From Platycnemis pennipes (taxonomy: Eukaryota; Arthropoda; Insecta; Odonata; Platycnemididae), in NCBI GenBank assembly GCA_933228895.1, contig OW121851.1, positions 134,525,624 to 134,589,623 on the forward strand: a stretch of 64,000 nucleotides of DNA. Direction: 5' to 3'. The translations under genes were made by a program, and so were the position numbers. Position 1 is the stretch's first letter. Every line of letters begins with the position of its first letter. Below the pieces are notes generated by a model. The model was not told where the DNA came from. It saw only the letters and a list, made by a program, of their open reading frames with translations, and did no database searches. This document shows, one piece after another, positions 20,022 to 31,576 of this stretch.

Positions 20022-23000
20022 CTGGAAAACAATAGAAAATTTACACTTATTATTGTGCACCTTCAAAAAGATTTTTTTCCAAGATTAAGTTTTAAAGTAG
20101 TGTGGTAATAAAAAAAAAATATTTCTGTTACGTTTTCTTGGGATATAAATATAACTTGTTTAAAGGTTTCTTGGATGTTCCATGTGTGAGTTGCTTTATT
20201 AATTCAGTCAACATTTCGACTCCATGGAGGTGAAAACCAGAACCTCTGTTTCTCAGAAGTATTCACCTTTAGAAAGATCTCAATTGCTTCCTTAGTTAAC
20301 CTGTCCCCATAATAACCTGGGTGGCAAATTAATTTTGCTTTGTACCAATAAATGGCTCTGCTAATGCTATGTTCTACAACTGCTAATTTTTCCATTTGAA
20401 CCAGCCTGAAGTCTTCTATTTTCTTTCAATCATGTTTCAATGGTGCAGACTGTCTCTCTCACCTAGACCTTTATAGACTCACAAAGTATTTGGTATATTC
20501 CGGGAGTTCTCAACCCAATATACCTGCACTACATATGTGGTCCCTAATTTTTGGAGTGGTAAGTGGATTGTTTTTGTGGTACAATGCCCTGGCATACATT
20601 GAATCTTCCCTGATTTTATGCCAATATACGGCATAAAAGCCTTGGTGTCCAGTCATATGTCATCCTTTTCCATGTTTTGAAGGATCAAATAAAGGTCATA
20701 GATATTAGTCGACTGCTGTATCCATTTTGCAGAAAGGTCTTAAGTTCAATTTCAAGTTCAATCCTATATGGATCTTGCCCTGCTAATGAGTGCTAATATG
20801 TAATACCGTACTTCTATGGGATGGATGGTGTTGGCCTTATCCATTTAGGCAAAGGTCAGTGCGAGTTGGCTTGTTGAGATGCAGTGCCTAAACTTCCACC
20901 CTTTTTTCTGCAACTAGGATGCTATGGAGTGGAAGCTGGTCATTTTTCTCCTTCATGTTTATGTGATGGCCATTCATGTACCTGTAATAAATCTAGCGTA
21001 ATCGAGCATCCCGTAGGGCCAAACTATTAACATATCTGAAGAAACACTTCGGGTGCTGCATGCTGATTTGAGGGCTTGTTTCGCTGATTATTCCATGCAA
21101 AAATTTGCAATGGCTGCTGAAAATAAAGAGCCAAATTGCTACATTTCCCACCCTCTCACAGAACTTTCCATCAAATAAGAGGTTTGTTGAAGTTAACATA
21201 ATGTGAAATAGTTTGACTGTGCAATAATAAAAACTCACCATTATGCCTAGAGATGGGTAAATTACAGTAATTTTCAATTGAGGTAAATTACCGGGGCAAA
21301 TTACAGTAATTTTCGAAAATTACCGTAATTTACTGGTAATTTTAAGTTTAGAGCTGCAAATCCTTATCAGAGGACTCCAAACGAAATCAAATAGCATTGA
21401 GATATAAATGCCGATGCTTATATCAAACATATCACGACGTTTATCCGTTATAACTCATTAAAAAAATTTAAACAAAGTTGGCAGCAACACGCCATTTGCC
21501 TCTCTTTTGTCACACCATGAGAAATTTTCGTTCCAAAGACATAACTCTGCGCAATGTGCATTTGTTATTTTACTCTTGAGTTAATTGGAATTGATCATGG
21601 GCACAATGTAAATAAAATCGTTTTAGCTTCTTAACTTATAATATCACCCATTCCAATGGTTTCTTCCTGAAAAATAACTTTTCTGAAAATTAACGTTTAT
21701 TACGGTAATTTTCAGGGGTGTTGGTAATTTACCAAGTTGCCCATCTCTAATTACGCCACTTGAGTTCAGACAAATCCTTTAAGAGTTTTGACATATTCTA
21801 GAGAGTTTTCAATAGCGATCACTTGAGCCCATTTCGCCAAGTTATAGGTAGGAGAGCCTATGGCATTGACAATTAGCTGAAGTGGTGCCCTTTCTTTATG
21901 ATGTGCAATGAAGGAGCCTTGAAAATGAAGAGTGGATCACTTTTAAAAACATTGAGTTGATTAAGCACCTGACCTGGTGGAACATCTGAAAAATCTTCAT
22001 ACAAATAATAGATTATGTAGTAGCCACTGTTTACATAAAAACCAGCAGGCTACTGTTAAACCTGGATCCAGTGGTGGAGAAACAAGAATAAATTAGAGTA
22101 GTTCGGCAAAGCAATAGAGTGTCATCCATGATTTTTTATGTCCACATATGGAAAATATTTTAATCCATGCGGAGAAAGTGGCCAAAATGCAATTTGTGCC
22201 ACACAAAAATAAGGAATTTTAAAAAAAGACTCAATTGAGAAAGATACTGAGAGGAATAATAAAAACAAAACAGATTACAGGATGTGGTACCACAACTGAA
22301 GGTAAGACAAATATTATACTAAGGTAGCAAAAGCTTAATTAGTTGCTTGAGTATTGTTATTTGGGAAGCAGAATAATCCGTAACGGATAAAGCTGGAGGA
22401 AAATAGCCAGTAATGCAGGCAAGGAACCATAGTCCACCAAAAGATAATTTACTAATCTATAGAGGACTTCAATCGTTTGCAAGAACTTCAAAATGTAATC
22501 CACGTACAGTCGGATCCGGATTTAAGGTTTTCGCATTTAGCGTTTTTCCGCATTTAACGTTTATTTTTTGAGGTCCCGATTCATTCCCTATAAAAACAAT
22601 GTAAAAAGTGTCCTAATTTAGCGTCTCCACATTCTGCGTTTTTCCACATTCTAGGTCGTAAAAAATTTTCCCGCACAAGATTTTTTTACCCGATTTAAGG
22701 TTTGTTCATGACGATTCATGCAAATGATTATCCATACATCAGTGATGACTATCACCAGCATTAGTTTTCAATAGGTCGACGGTCCTTAAGGTTTCGCTTT
22801 AAGATGCTTGTAAACATACAATGAATGAATGTATAATGAACATTAAGATATTGTATGCTCTTGGTGATACATTCATAAATGGAAAACAGCATTTTCCCCT
22901 ATAGTAGGTTTAACCCAATGATGATATGCCATATTACGCAGTTGAAATCGTCGAAATTTTCCCGGGCGCTGTGTAGAAAAAATGAATGTGGAACTGCGCA

Positions 23001-26000
23001 CCATGTGAGAAACTTGCATGTGCAACTGCAGCTTAGTTTCTCGGAGCTACAAATCAAAATTGATTGCTAAATAAGGCATTCTCATTATGTCGTACCATCA
23101 GTAATATTCTCATAATCGGAAAGTATCAATATTTTGTGAGATGAAATGTCTTTCTTTCGCTCGTCTTTAATGATGCTATGATGATGATTTTTCGAGTACA
23201 TAGCCGCCTACACCTCGCTTTTATAGAATAAAATGGGTGTAAAAATGCATCAAGACCACTGAGAAATGTGTAAAAATGGAATTTTTAACGTTAATAACCG
23301 TCCACACTAACATTCCCAGTGGGAATTTTCCTTAACTCCATTTTGCTTAGGAAAATTTCCAACATCTATTAGGTGCCGCAGTGACAACGACAGTAAAATT
23401 TAACCCCAGAAAATGCAGAGGTTAGCTTCATGCTAAGTTACGGCCGCACAAAAAAAGGCGGGAATTAGGTACAATGTGTTTTGCCTGAAGGTTCAAATTA
23501 GAGCATTTACGAGTTAGGGTTTGATTGTCGGTAGTAAGGGTTTATTTAGTTGCGTATCAGATAAAAAAAATACAATTTATTATATAGCCACATTTGAAGC
23601 CAGTGAGAAGTGGCTCAGAAAAGAGAGTTGGCGACTTCTTTGTAAATCATATGCTCCTCAGCAGTTGAGTCGGCAGTGTTACAAGGAAACACTTTTCAAC
23701 AAGACCACTGATCGACCAGCACCAGTCTCCTGGGTGCTATTGGTTTATAGAGAGCAGAGGCTGCTGGCTTTGATTTTGGGATGGCTTCAAAAAGGAAATC
23801 TCTTAGCTTCGAAGAGAGGATAAAAATTATTGAGGAGGTGGATAAAAATCCTCACTTAAAGAGAATTGACTTGGCAAAGAAGATGCTCATGCCAGTAACA
23901 ACATTGAACAACATCATAATGAAAAGGGAAGCAATTTTAAGAGAATTCACAGCATTGGGTGTTTTATCTAAGGGTCGTAAGCACACAAAAAAGTCCTCGT
24001 TTGAGGAACTGGAGAGCCATTTACATTGCATTGGTGAGAAAGGCAATTGTATCAATAAATTGTGGGCAGCAACAAGCCAAAATAAATTTGTTACAGGCAA
24101 TCCATTTCGTTGCAAGCGCATGGGAAAGTGTGAATAGTGCAACCATCTAAAATTGTTTTGCCAAAGGGGGTTCCTGAATACCACTGAACCAATGTGATTT
24201 GCAAACTTTTGTGGGCGATAATGAATGGCAAACTTTGAATTCAGAAATATCGTTCAGTGATTTTGTTGAATGTGATGATGACCTGCAGACCAGTGGCATT
24301 GTTTCAATAGGGGAATTGTGTGGTACATCAAATGAAACAGATTCTAACTGCAGTGAGAATGAGGATGAGGAAGTGCCGGCAGTGGCTTATACCTTTTCAG
24401 AGGCTGTGGTTGGACTTGAGAAATTGAAATCATACTTTTCATCTATTGAGAACAATCAATCTACTTTACTGATGGTTTCAAAACTGGAAAAGAGCTACTT
24501 CTTAGTTATAGTAAAAAAAATAAGCAGAGTAAAATTTCAGATTTTTTAAAAAAGTAGCTGTTCAAAAATATAATTAGTCTCTCCTAAAAGTTTTAAAATT
24601 GATATTGAATTCCTGAGTAGTCAGAAGGCTAAAGCATTGTATTTTTGGTTAAGGCATTTTCATTTTTGGTTCATTTTTCATTTATTTTCGTTTTGTCACT
24701 GAATCCAACCTTCTTTGGGAAGAGCATATAAAACTAATGAAAACTTTTTATTGTTTTATGTGACCCCTTTTAGTGACTCTTATATATTTATTATATTATT
24801 ATTTATCATATTAAAATTATATTTTCTTTTCGTAGAAAGCTGTTCTAATCATTACAGACCCTAAAACCTAAAAAAAAGGCAAGTCCGCATTTAGTGTTTT
24901 AAATTTTGTCCCCCCTGAAAAACTTTAAATCAGGATTCTACTGTATTGCAAAAATGCAGAATTTATACCACTGATTCAATCGTATTGTTCAATCAAGTTA
25001 ATATGAATTCTCAATAAACTCTAACACCGATATCTTTCAATCAAAACCTCTCTTCATTAAAGAAATGGCAGAAAATGGATTATCTACCAAGAAAAAAATG
25101 AATAACATGACTCTAATGCTTATAACCCACACCAAATAGGTATATCTATTAGTACACATTGAAATACCTACCATTTCATTTTCTGTAAGATCGGCAAGAC
25201 TTTCCATGAGATGGTCTATAGTCTGAGGATCTTGTAGTTGTCCCAAAACAAAGGCTACTTCATGCCTGAATAAGGCACTTCCACCCTTTAAACCTAAGGA
25301 AAGCCAAAGAAGATTTGAAATTCAGTACACTTCAAGGGAATGATAGTGACAAAGCATTTAAGGCCAATAATTTACAAAAGAGAAAAAACCGACGGAAGTA
25401 TATACACAGCTCTTGGGCAGCTAAATAATACTGAAGGTGCTAACTTTGGTCGTAGGAAAATCTCCTCACCAATGAATTGGTAATTACTTAGAAATTAGGA
25501 TGGTGAATTTCACGAGACATCCAGGTTATCACGAGTTGATTACATGGCCCGTTATTGTAAGAGATATAAAATTAAACAAAAAATTTCATTAAATTCATTA
25601 TTCAATGGCCCACGAAATGACAGGTTATTTATTGCTTAACGCCTCAAGCAACACATACCACAAGTAAAAAACAAGTTTATACCTTTTGCGATGGCGAGTG
25701 CACTCTCGGAGGTCCTTAGATTTCGTAGGGCAAACATAGCTCTGTATCGGTCAAAAAGAGGTTTTTCCTCATCCAATAAAACAGATTCTAGGTGTGAAAC
25801 GTCTTTTTCTGAAGCCGGTGGAGCTGGATCCACTGAGTCAAAGGGGTTATCACGAAACTTTCCGCGGACATAATCACTCTCACTGGTAAGTTTCCACTTA
25901 ATACGATCTATTGCTAACTGACAAGTTTCAGCTACTTCTGGAGATTTGTCAGAGGCAAATTCTTCAAGTATGGGAATCACATCTTTAGTCCCGATAGCAC

Positions 26001-26371
26001 CAAGAGCTTCCCCTGTAAAGTAGGTAAGTAATTTCTTAGCAAGAGTACATTTTTACCGTATCAACTAGGCAATTAAAAGTTAAACTAGTGTTTTTACCTG
26101 CTTCATGCCGAACCATTGGCTCCTGTAGTGTATCTCTCAGCACAGACACCAGAATTGGTATTGCCTCTAAGCTCTGCATTTGTCCTAAACAATATGCCAG
26201 TTCGTGTTTCAGCAATGCTGATTCATCCGAAAAACATTTTTCGATGCACTCGATTGCCACAGGACCTCCTAAGTTTTTTAAAGTGAATAGAGCACGGAAC
26301 CTTTCCTTTAGAGGCCTCGAGGGATTATTGAGAACGGTTCCAATTGCTTTAATCTTATCTTCTGAAACCAT
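19839..26371 (-). CDS. DOHH: Deoxyhypusine hydroxylase, complete four-exon gene
   Basis: Exons 26371-26098, 26012-25683, 25293-25172 and 20021-19839 join to 909 bases: 302 codons plus TGA. The product hydroxylates the deoxyhypusine residue of translation factor eIF5A, giving hypusine, in the cytosol. It is built of HEAT-like helical repeats, split into two halves by the [17 protein letters not shown] linker. The four His-Glu pairs that bind the di-iron centre are all present, at residues 56-57 ([12 protein letters not shown]), 89-90 ([14 protein letters not shown]), 212-213 ([13 protein letters not shown]) and 245-246 ([14 protein letters not shown]). The length matches animal DOHH (about 300 aa). 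All splice sites are GT-AG and phase is kept. The start ATG at 26371 gives [14 protein letters not shown], aligning with the family N-terminus. The 3' intron is 5.15 kb and full of transposon debris. The gene appears intact. The Drosophila orthologue is called nero. Confidence 0.97.
20204..20395 (-). mobile_element. Penelope-like endonuclease C-terminal relic
   Basis: A 63-codon minus-strand frame reads [28 protein letters not shown] and FWFSPPWS. This layout (AEH..., then Y-x-R-x2-KEAIEI, then GFxLxxxW) is the C-terminal region of GIY-YIG endonucleases from Penelope-like elements. No other part of the element is adjacent. It lies in DOHH intron 3. Confidence 0.55.
21248..21749. mobile_element. 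hAT-type MITE with 8-bp target duplication
   Basis: The 502-bp element begins TAGAGATGGGTAAATTAC and ends GGTAATTTACC...GCCCATCTCTA. It is flanked by ATTATGCC (21240-21247) and ATTACGCC (21750-21757), an 8-bp duplication with one change. Subterminal GTAATTTAC-type repeats are abundant. No transposase. In DOHH intron 3. Its termini differ from those of the 4285-4676 hAT MITE, so it is a separate family. Confidence 0.88.
22507..24943 (+). mobile_element. Tigger/pogo transposon with internal deletion
   Basis: The 2,437-bp element is flanked by TA at 22505-22506 and 24944-24945. The left end is CAGTCGGATCCGGATTTAAG and the right end, inverted, is CAGTAGAATCCTGATTTAAA. Internal GCATTTAGCG-like subterminal repeats are present at both ends. 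It carries the remnants of a Tigger transposase (see 23781-24549). It sits in DOHH intron 3, on the strand opposite to that gene. Confidence 0.9.
23781..24549 (+). pseudogene. Tigger-type transposase, DDE domain missing
   Basis: The frame from 23781 encodes [20 protein letters not shown], then a helix-turn-helix ([18 protein letters not shown]). This is the Psq/CENP-B-like N-terminal DNA-binding domain of pogo/Tigger transposases. Shortly after [13 protein letters not shown] the sequence jumps, in another frame, to [15 protein letters not shown] and NCFAKGG, which in Tigger proteins follow the catalytic core. Next comes the acidic C-terminus ([37 protein letters not shown]), open at 24199-24549. 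The DDE catalytic part, usually several hundred residues, is absent. Stops at 24135 and near 24150-24178 add to the decay. Confidence 0.88.
25172..25293 (-). CDS. DOHH: DOHH exon 3
   Basis: The acceptor TTCCTTAG precedes GTTTAAAGG and the donor is GTAGGT. It encodes [20 protein letters not shown] through LTENEM, including the third HE pair. It ends exactly between codons. Confidence 0.96.
25683..26012 (-). CDS. DOHH: DOHH exon 2
   Basis: The acceptor TTTACAG precedes GGGAAGCTC and the donor is GTATAAAC. It encodes [20 protein letters not shown], the inter-domain linker with SVDPAPP, and [13 protein letters not shown]. Confidence 0.97.
26098..26371 (-). CDS. DOHH: DOHH exon 1
   Basis: Starts at ATG 26371 and ends before a GTAAAAAC donor. 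It encodes residues 1-91 and one base of codon 92, with the first two HE pairs. Confidence 0.97.
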
Positions 26372-26582
26372 GTTTATGTTCCTCTGACTTTAATTCCAAC
26401 TTGATTCACGGAAATACATCAAGTACACTGCGGTTTCACACACGCACCGACACGCACACACGAGTCGTACCGAACCGAAAACTTATACAGGATTGGAATT
26501 ATGGCAAACATTTCGCGCATGGCTATACATGCCAGCGCCACGACGTCCACTTTTGGAAATAAAAATATGTTTCTCAAAATCG

Positions 26583-26592
26583 AAGATGGCGG
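26583..26592 (+). promoter_or_regulatory. YY1-like motif upstream of DOHH / possible divergent start
   Basis: AAGATGGCGG lies about 210 bases upstream of the DOHH start codon, in a GC-richer stretch. Motifs of this type commonly sit at or just downstream of animal promoters on the sense strand. The motif contains an ATG followed by GCG and a strong donor-like GTAAGT. The ATG also opens a 22-codon frame, MAVSLTAQQQKLKESTR.... A divergently transcribed gene is possible, but no second exon was identified. Confidence 0.35.
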
Positions 26593-27140
26593 TAAGTTTA
26601 ACTGCACAGCAGCAAAAATTAAAAGAAAGTACTCGTGTGGTACATAAAATGTGAAGTTATGCCAGAAAACATTAAATTTCTATTAATTAGAAATGATTTC
26701 ATACATAATTATCAAATAACATAGCAGTTCAATCATATATTTTGCATATGTACCAACAATATACCTGGCAATGAATGGCAAATTTTTATCAGTGACTATT
26801 GTGGATGGCAAATAATCGTATATACCTCGGTAGCGATATGTTTGAGGGATGCCATTAACTTCTCTATGATTATTTAAGGGGAATAGCATTCTTTTTCAAT
26901 TACCAGCTTAAAGTTCACCAGAGGAGGGATAACAAACAATCATATATACCCCGAACGAATTGTTTAGTGTGACTGAAACCATTCATATATACCTCAAGGA
27001 CGATATGTTTTGGTTCAAAGCAAAGTTTCATTTATACTATCATTTATTTTGACGAGAGGGATGGCAAAACTTATAATTTCCAGCTGGAACACATCTCATG
27101 ATAGCGAGATGGCAAACAATGACCTCAAGGGCATGATTAT

Positions 27141-27549
27141 TTGACAAGGATGGCAAACTTTTACATATACCTAGTAAAATCTCACGAGGGAGATGGAAAA
27201 CAATCATATGCACCCCAACAATGCATTATTTTAGTGAAGGCACACACTTATTGAAAAACCTGGTGCATGATTATTTGACAGGAATATTAAACTTATACAT
27301 ATATACCTGGTGAAATCTCACAAGAGTTATGTCAAACAATCATATATGCCCCAAAAAGGAATTATATTAGTGAAGTCATATACTTATTGAAAAACCTAGT
27401 GTATGATTATTTGACAGGGATGACAACCTTTTACATATACCTGGTGAAATCGCATGAGAGAGATGAGAAACAATGATATATGTATACCCCAACAACGCAT
27501 TATTTGTAGTGAAGGCATACACTTATTAAAAAACCTGGTGCGTGATTAT
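27141..27549. repeat. Minisatellite of about 134-bp units
   Basis: Three diverged units begin with TTGACAAGG / TTGACAGGAA / TTGACAGGGA at about 27141, 27274 and 27411. Each contains a TACATATA..ACCT segment, AAACAATCATATA, ACCCCAAC, and ACTTATTGAAAAACC. Degenerate pieces with GATGGCAAAC and CATATATACCCC extend upstream to about 26690. No coding potential. Confidence 0.8.
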
Positions 27550-27740
27550 AATTATGTTATGATTATTAAGCTATGCTTGTAAATCTATTTTAAATCATGG
27601 ATTGTGGAATCAGAGGACAGATGTTATGAGGTTCTTTTTCATCTCAGAGGAACTAAGGATAACAGAGATGCGTGCATTAGAGACGATAAACACTTTCAAG
27701 CTGAATCAGATTCATATAAGGCTTAAAAGTTTGCCCGCTT

Positions 27741-28115
27741 TTGTGATTTTAATACTGAGCTGTGATTTTAATACTGGGCAGTGATTTTAATACTGGGTAA
27801 GTGATTTTTATAGCTGAGCAATGATTTTAATACTGGGCAGTGATTTTAATACTGGGTAAGTGATTTTTATACTGAGCAGTGATTTTAATACTGCAGTATT
27901 AAAATCACTGCTCAGTGCCCATGGGCAGTGATTTTAATACTGGGTAGTGATTTTTATACTGGTCAGTGATTTTTAATACTGAGCATTGATTTTAATACTG
28001 GGCAGTGATTTTAATACTGGTCAGTGATTTTAATACTGGGCAGTGATTTTAATACTGGGCAGTGATTTTAATACTGTGCATAATGCAATACTGAGCAGTG
28101 ATTTTTATGCTGAAA
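27741..28115. repeat. 18-19-bp minisatellite with inverted segment
   Basis: About 18 copies of GCAGTGATTTTAATACTG variants are in tandem. In the middle, 27874-27913 is a perfect 40-base palindrome in which one unit is followed by its own reverse complement. The array is interrupted there by CTCAGTGCCCATGG before the forward units resume. Confidence 0.92.
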
Positions 28116-28599
28116 ATCACTGTAACCAGTTTTTTTAACACTAGATCTCAGTGGTAATTTTCTGTAAGGGGAGTATGGAGAAGTTCTAATTTCCTATATC
28201 CAATGTAAATTTAACCAATCAAGTAAGTTACAGTATACCGGTAATTCTACGTTGGTACTACCGATACTCTGATGGCATTTATATAGTAGCACTATACCAG
28301 TGCTTTAGAATGTACCACCGGCGACACCGACACCGTGCACCTACGTATCGTTACTGAATTGTTCGGTTATTTGACGGTGCCACGTGTGCGACGTATTGAT
28401 GCAGCAACTGTTTTGACGTCGCTGGTGAATCTGATTTTATCCCTGTTATGGAATTACTGTAACGCCCATGAAGTAATTAAATGTGATGTGACACTGTGCA
28501 GCATATAATTGAAAGGAGAAGGTGTCAAAAGATTCGTCCAACCGGTATTTATTTATAGGGTTGTGCACGGAGTGTGGGGGTTACATTATTTTCAACCCT
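28116..28599. other. No gene recognised
   Basis: Between the minisatellite and the recognisable piggyBac coding part. It may include the decayed 5' part of that transposon, but no motif supports this. Confidence 0.4.
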
Positions 28600-29396
28600 C
28601 TAATTCTGTCATTTAGATATGGGCCATTCATTGTTTGTGGACAACTACTACACCAGTGTCAATTTGAACCACGATATTCTTGTGAGGAGAACGTATTGCA
28701 CAGGGACTCAGATCAAACCGGAAAGGAAACCCGTCCGAAGTGGTTAAGGCTAAATTGAGACGGGGTGAAGTTGTGGATTCCTCTACTAATGAGGGGGTCT
28801 GTGTCTTCAAATGGAAAATGGACCTTCTGATGATCAGCTCCGAATTCAGAAGTCATGTAGTTGACATGCCCTCTCGAAGAGGAGGTGGGGTCGTTTCCAA
28901 GCCAGAGGTCGTTGTGAAGTACAATGAATCAATGGGTGGAATCGACAGCTTTGATAAAATGATGGCATATTATCCAATTGAGAGGAAGACCCTCAAATGG
29001 TATAAAAAGTTAGGCATTCATATCTTTCACCTCATCCTAGTCAATAGCTTTTTCATATTTCAACAATACTCTGTAAAAAGTCCCATCCTTGATTTCCAGC
29101 TCTCCGTAATTAACTCCCTCATTCTTCCATCCTATATTCACGATCCCAAACCTCCGTTACCTCACCGACCTTCATCCCATTTCCCTCAAATTATCCTCCT
29201 CGAAGGCAGCAAAAGAACAACCTACCGCAGATGTAAACTCTGTTACTCCCAAGGGCTTTTAGAAGGGAGACGGCGTATACCTGCCCTGACTGCCAGGGAG
29301 CATCCTGGCAGTCAGGGCAGGCAAACCTTAAAAAATAGTAGGTTTTATCTCTATCTTCACTGTGACTACCCTTGGTGTACTGCAGGAAGCGCTTAA
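28600..29396 (+). pseudogene. piggyBac transposase, C-terminal part, frameshifted
   Basis: The first frame gives GHSLFVDNYYTSVNLNHDIL to a stop at 28745-28747. It matches the piggyBac segment holding the second catalytic Asp. After a frameshift near 28738 the frame to 29396 gives KWKMDLLMIS, VVKYNESMGGIDSFDKMM, YYPIERKTLKWYKKLGIHIF and LVNSFFIFQQY. The GGID Asp corresponds to the third catalytic Asp. The C-terminal cysteine cluster follows: RRCKLC, then TCPDCQGASWQ in another frame, then HCDYPWC. The N-terminal half with the first catalytic Asp is missing, so the gene is dead. A 17-bp perfect inverted repeat (29281-29297/29304-29320) lies in the cysteine-cluster coding region. Confidence 0.88.
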
Positions 29397-31576
29397 CATG
29401 CATTGTCATGCCTTTTAGAAGCATTAGTCCTTCTCAAGTATCATGCTTAAGTATCTGGTGCATGACCTAATAGCTTCCTCTCCAAAACACTCAGTTCAGT
29501 TTGCTTCATTTTGCTGATCCGTAATACCTGTATGTTGAGGTTCATTTTTTGCATTTCTGCCTTCAGAATCTCATATGTTATGCTGGTCATAAGTGATCTC
29601 ATATTCCTTACTCATGCCCTAAATTGCTAATCTTAGTTGACTCATGTGTTCTCATCAACTATTCCTTGCTGAGAGATCAAAATAGGAAGTTTTTTGTCCA
29701 TGGAGTTTTTATACAAGAGGGTTTCATGACATCTTTGGAAAAGAGGAATTGGGGAGATATGTTAAGCTTCTGATTGTAATGTGGTGACCTGTGTTGTAAT
29801 GTGATTGTAATCCCATGCCTGTAGGTAATTGATTGTCACTGTACAGACCACTTTGGTCTCTAACCTCACTTATTCAAAGATGAACTGCCTCCCTATCATC
29901 TGCGTGGTGAGATGAAAATTATTGCTGGCCTCCAATTGCCAACTTACAACAATCTTCTCAGGTTTCAATATCATTTGAAAGGCAAACCTTGCCAAAGGAT
30001 AGACCAATATCACCCAATGCCACTGCTTGCTCTCCAACACTGTTTATTGCATGAGGTTTATGACTCATTTCACAGCATGCCTCTATATATATTCATAGGT
30101 CACTGCACCATTTACAAATCAGTGGCAATGCAATAGGTGGCTTTTGTTACCATATGCAGCTTAAATTTTCATCAATTAAGAGAACATTTCATTTTTATTT
30201 TTTAAAAATATGTACCTACCTTAAAAAAATCACCTGTAAATGTAAGCATGTATGCAGTTCTTTAAATAGAGCTTCACTTTATGGGTGAATTCTGTGAGTA
30301 CCTATTCCAATGACTTGACTAGGAACTCGGGAGGTCTTCAATGAAAAAAAATATTGAGCATCATCTTGCTCGAGACACACTTGCACTCTGAGTTTTACAT
30401 TGATCTAGGTCTCTTTTCTTCTACTGCATACCAATAACTTGATTTTCTTTTTATTTAGTGTTTCACTCTTTCAAAAGCGATCCCTTGTTGCTGTCATTGC
30501 AGCCACTTGTCTCAGTTCACAGCCGTAGACTTCAACTTGTAGGGGAACATGCAGTAAGTAATTTTCATTACACTATGCAGTAAGGATGGTGTGGGTCTTC
30601 CTCTTATATTATATTTTTTCCTACCAAGTTATATACAGCCAGTGCCTTTCCGCATGTTAACCAGTTTTCCTTCAATTACTGTCTGTCTCTGACATAACTC
30701 CTATGTCATTCGTGAAATGCTGCAATCTAATTTTTTCTCATCGCAAAGCTTGCTTTTTCTTATATTCCGTGGTGCTCATGAGGTATGCAATGACATTAAT
30801 GAGATACAGCTTTGTTTCACTCCTTCCTGTATTCTTGCCCCTTCATTGCTGGGTCCAGAGGCAATCACAGCAATTGTCGTTCTCCATTATTTTCCGTATT
30901 ATAATACTATAGTAGCATGTTAAGCCCTAAATTGCTTCCCTTACAGGTCAATTTCTGATTCCTTGGTACAAGGTCCTTACAATGCCTGACAATACCAAGA
31001 GTATCAGGAGAAAAAATGTAAACAAATTAACCCTCTCCATTCTTGAGATTTTCCTGCCGCTCATGTGTAACGGTATCAATGTGAATATTACCTTCAGCGA
31101 CTGCTCTGCTCTCACTCATCCTCATGACCTTATTATTTTCAGTAAAATCAGTCCTTTTCCTGGACACACAACTCTTTATATTAAATTTCTTTTACAGTCT
31201 CCAGAGTAAACAGTGTCTTGTGCTGCCTCATCCTCTTTCCTAGTTTTCTATGTTTTTCTCCTGCTGTGCAATGAATCCGCTGTAGGATTTGTTATAAGTT
31301 TTGACCCACGTTCAACTACTGAACCCATCTAATGGTGTTTCTGTTCTGTAATGCTGCTATTTACACAGTTTTATCTTCATGACATATCACAGGAAATCAA
31401 GAACATGTTACCTATTAACATGTTGCGTACGGCAGTGTTTAAATGCCACATACCCCTCTGTACCGGCAGACATTTCAATGATGTGTCTTTTAAACGCACT
31501 TCATGGTTTAAAATTCTACTGCTTTTATGTTATTCATTATTTTTAATGTAATTTTTTTAAAATTTACTTACCAACA
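29397..31576. other. No gene recognised
   Basis: About 2.2 kb of AT-moderate sequence between the two piggyBac relics. Only short ORFs without identifiable domains were seen. Older transposon sequence is likely but cannot be demonstrated. Confidence 0.4.

Noticed and set aside
27141..27549. CRISPR-like array
   Set aside because: The units are contiguous 134-bp tandem repeats without unique spacers, in a eukaryotic sequence.
28740..29396. Functional 218-aa gene (longest ORF in the window)
   Set aside because: It is the C-terminal part of a frameshifted piggyBac transposase that lacks its N-terminal half and first catalytic Asp.
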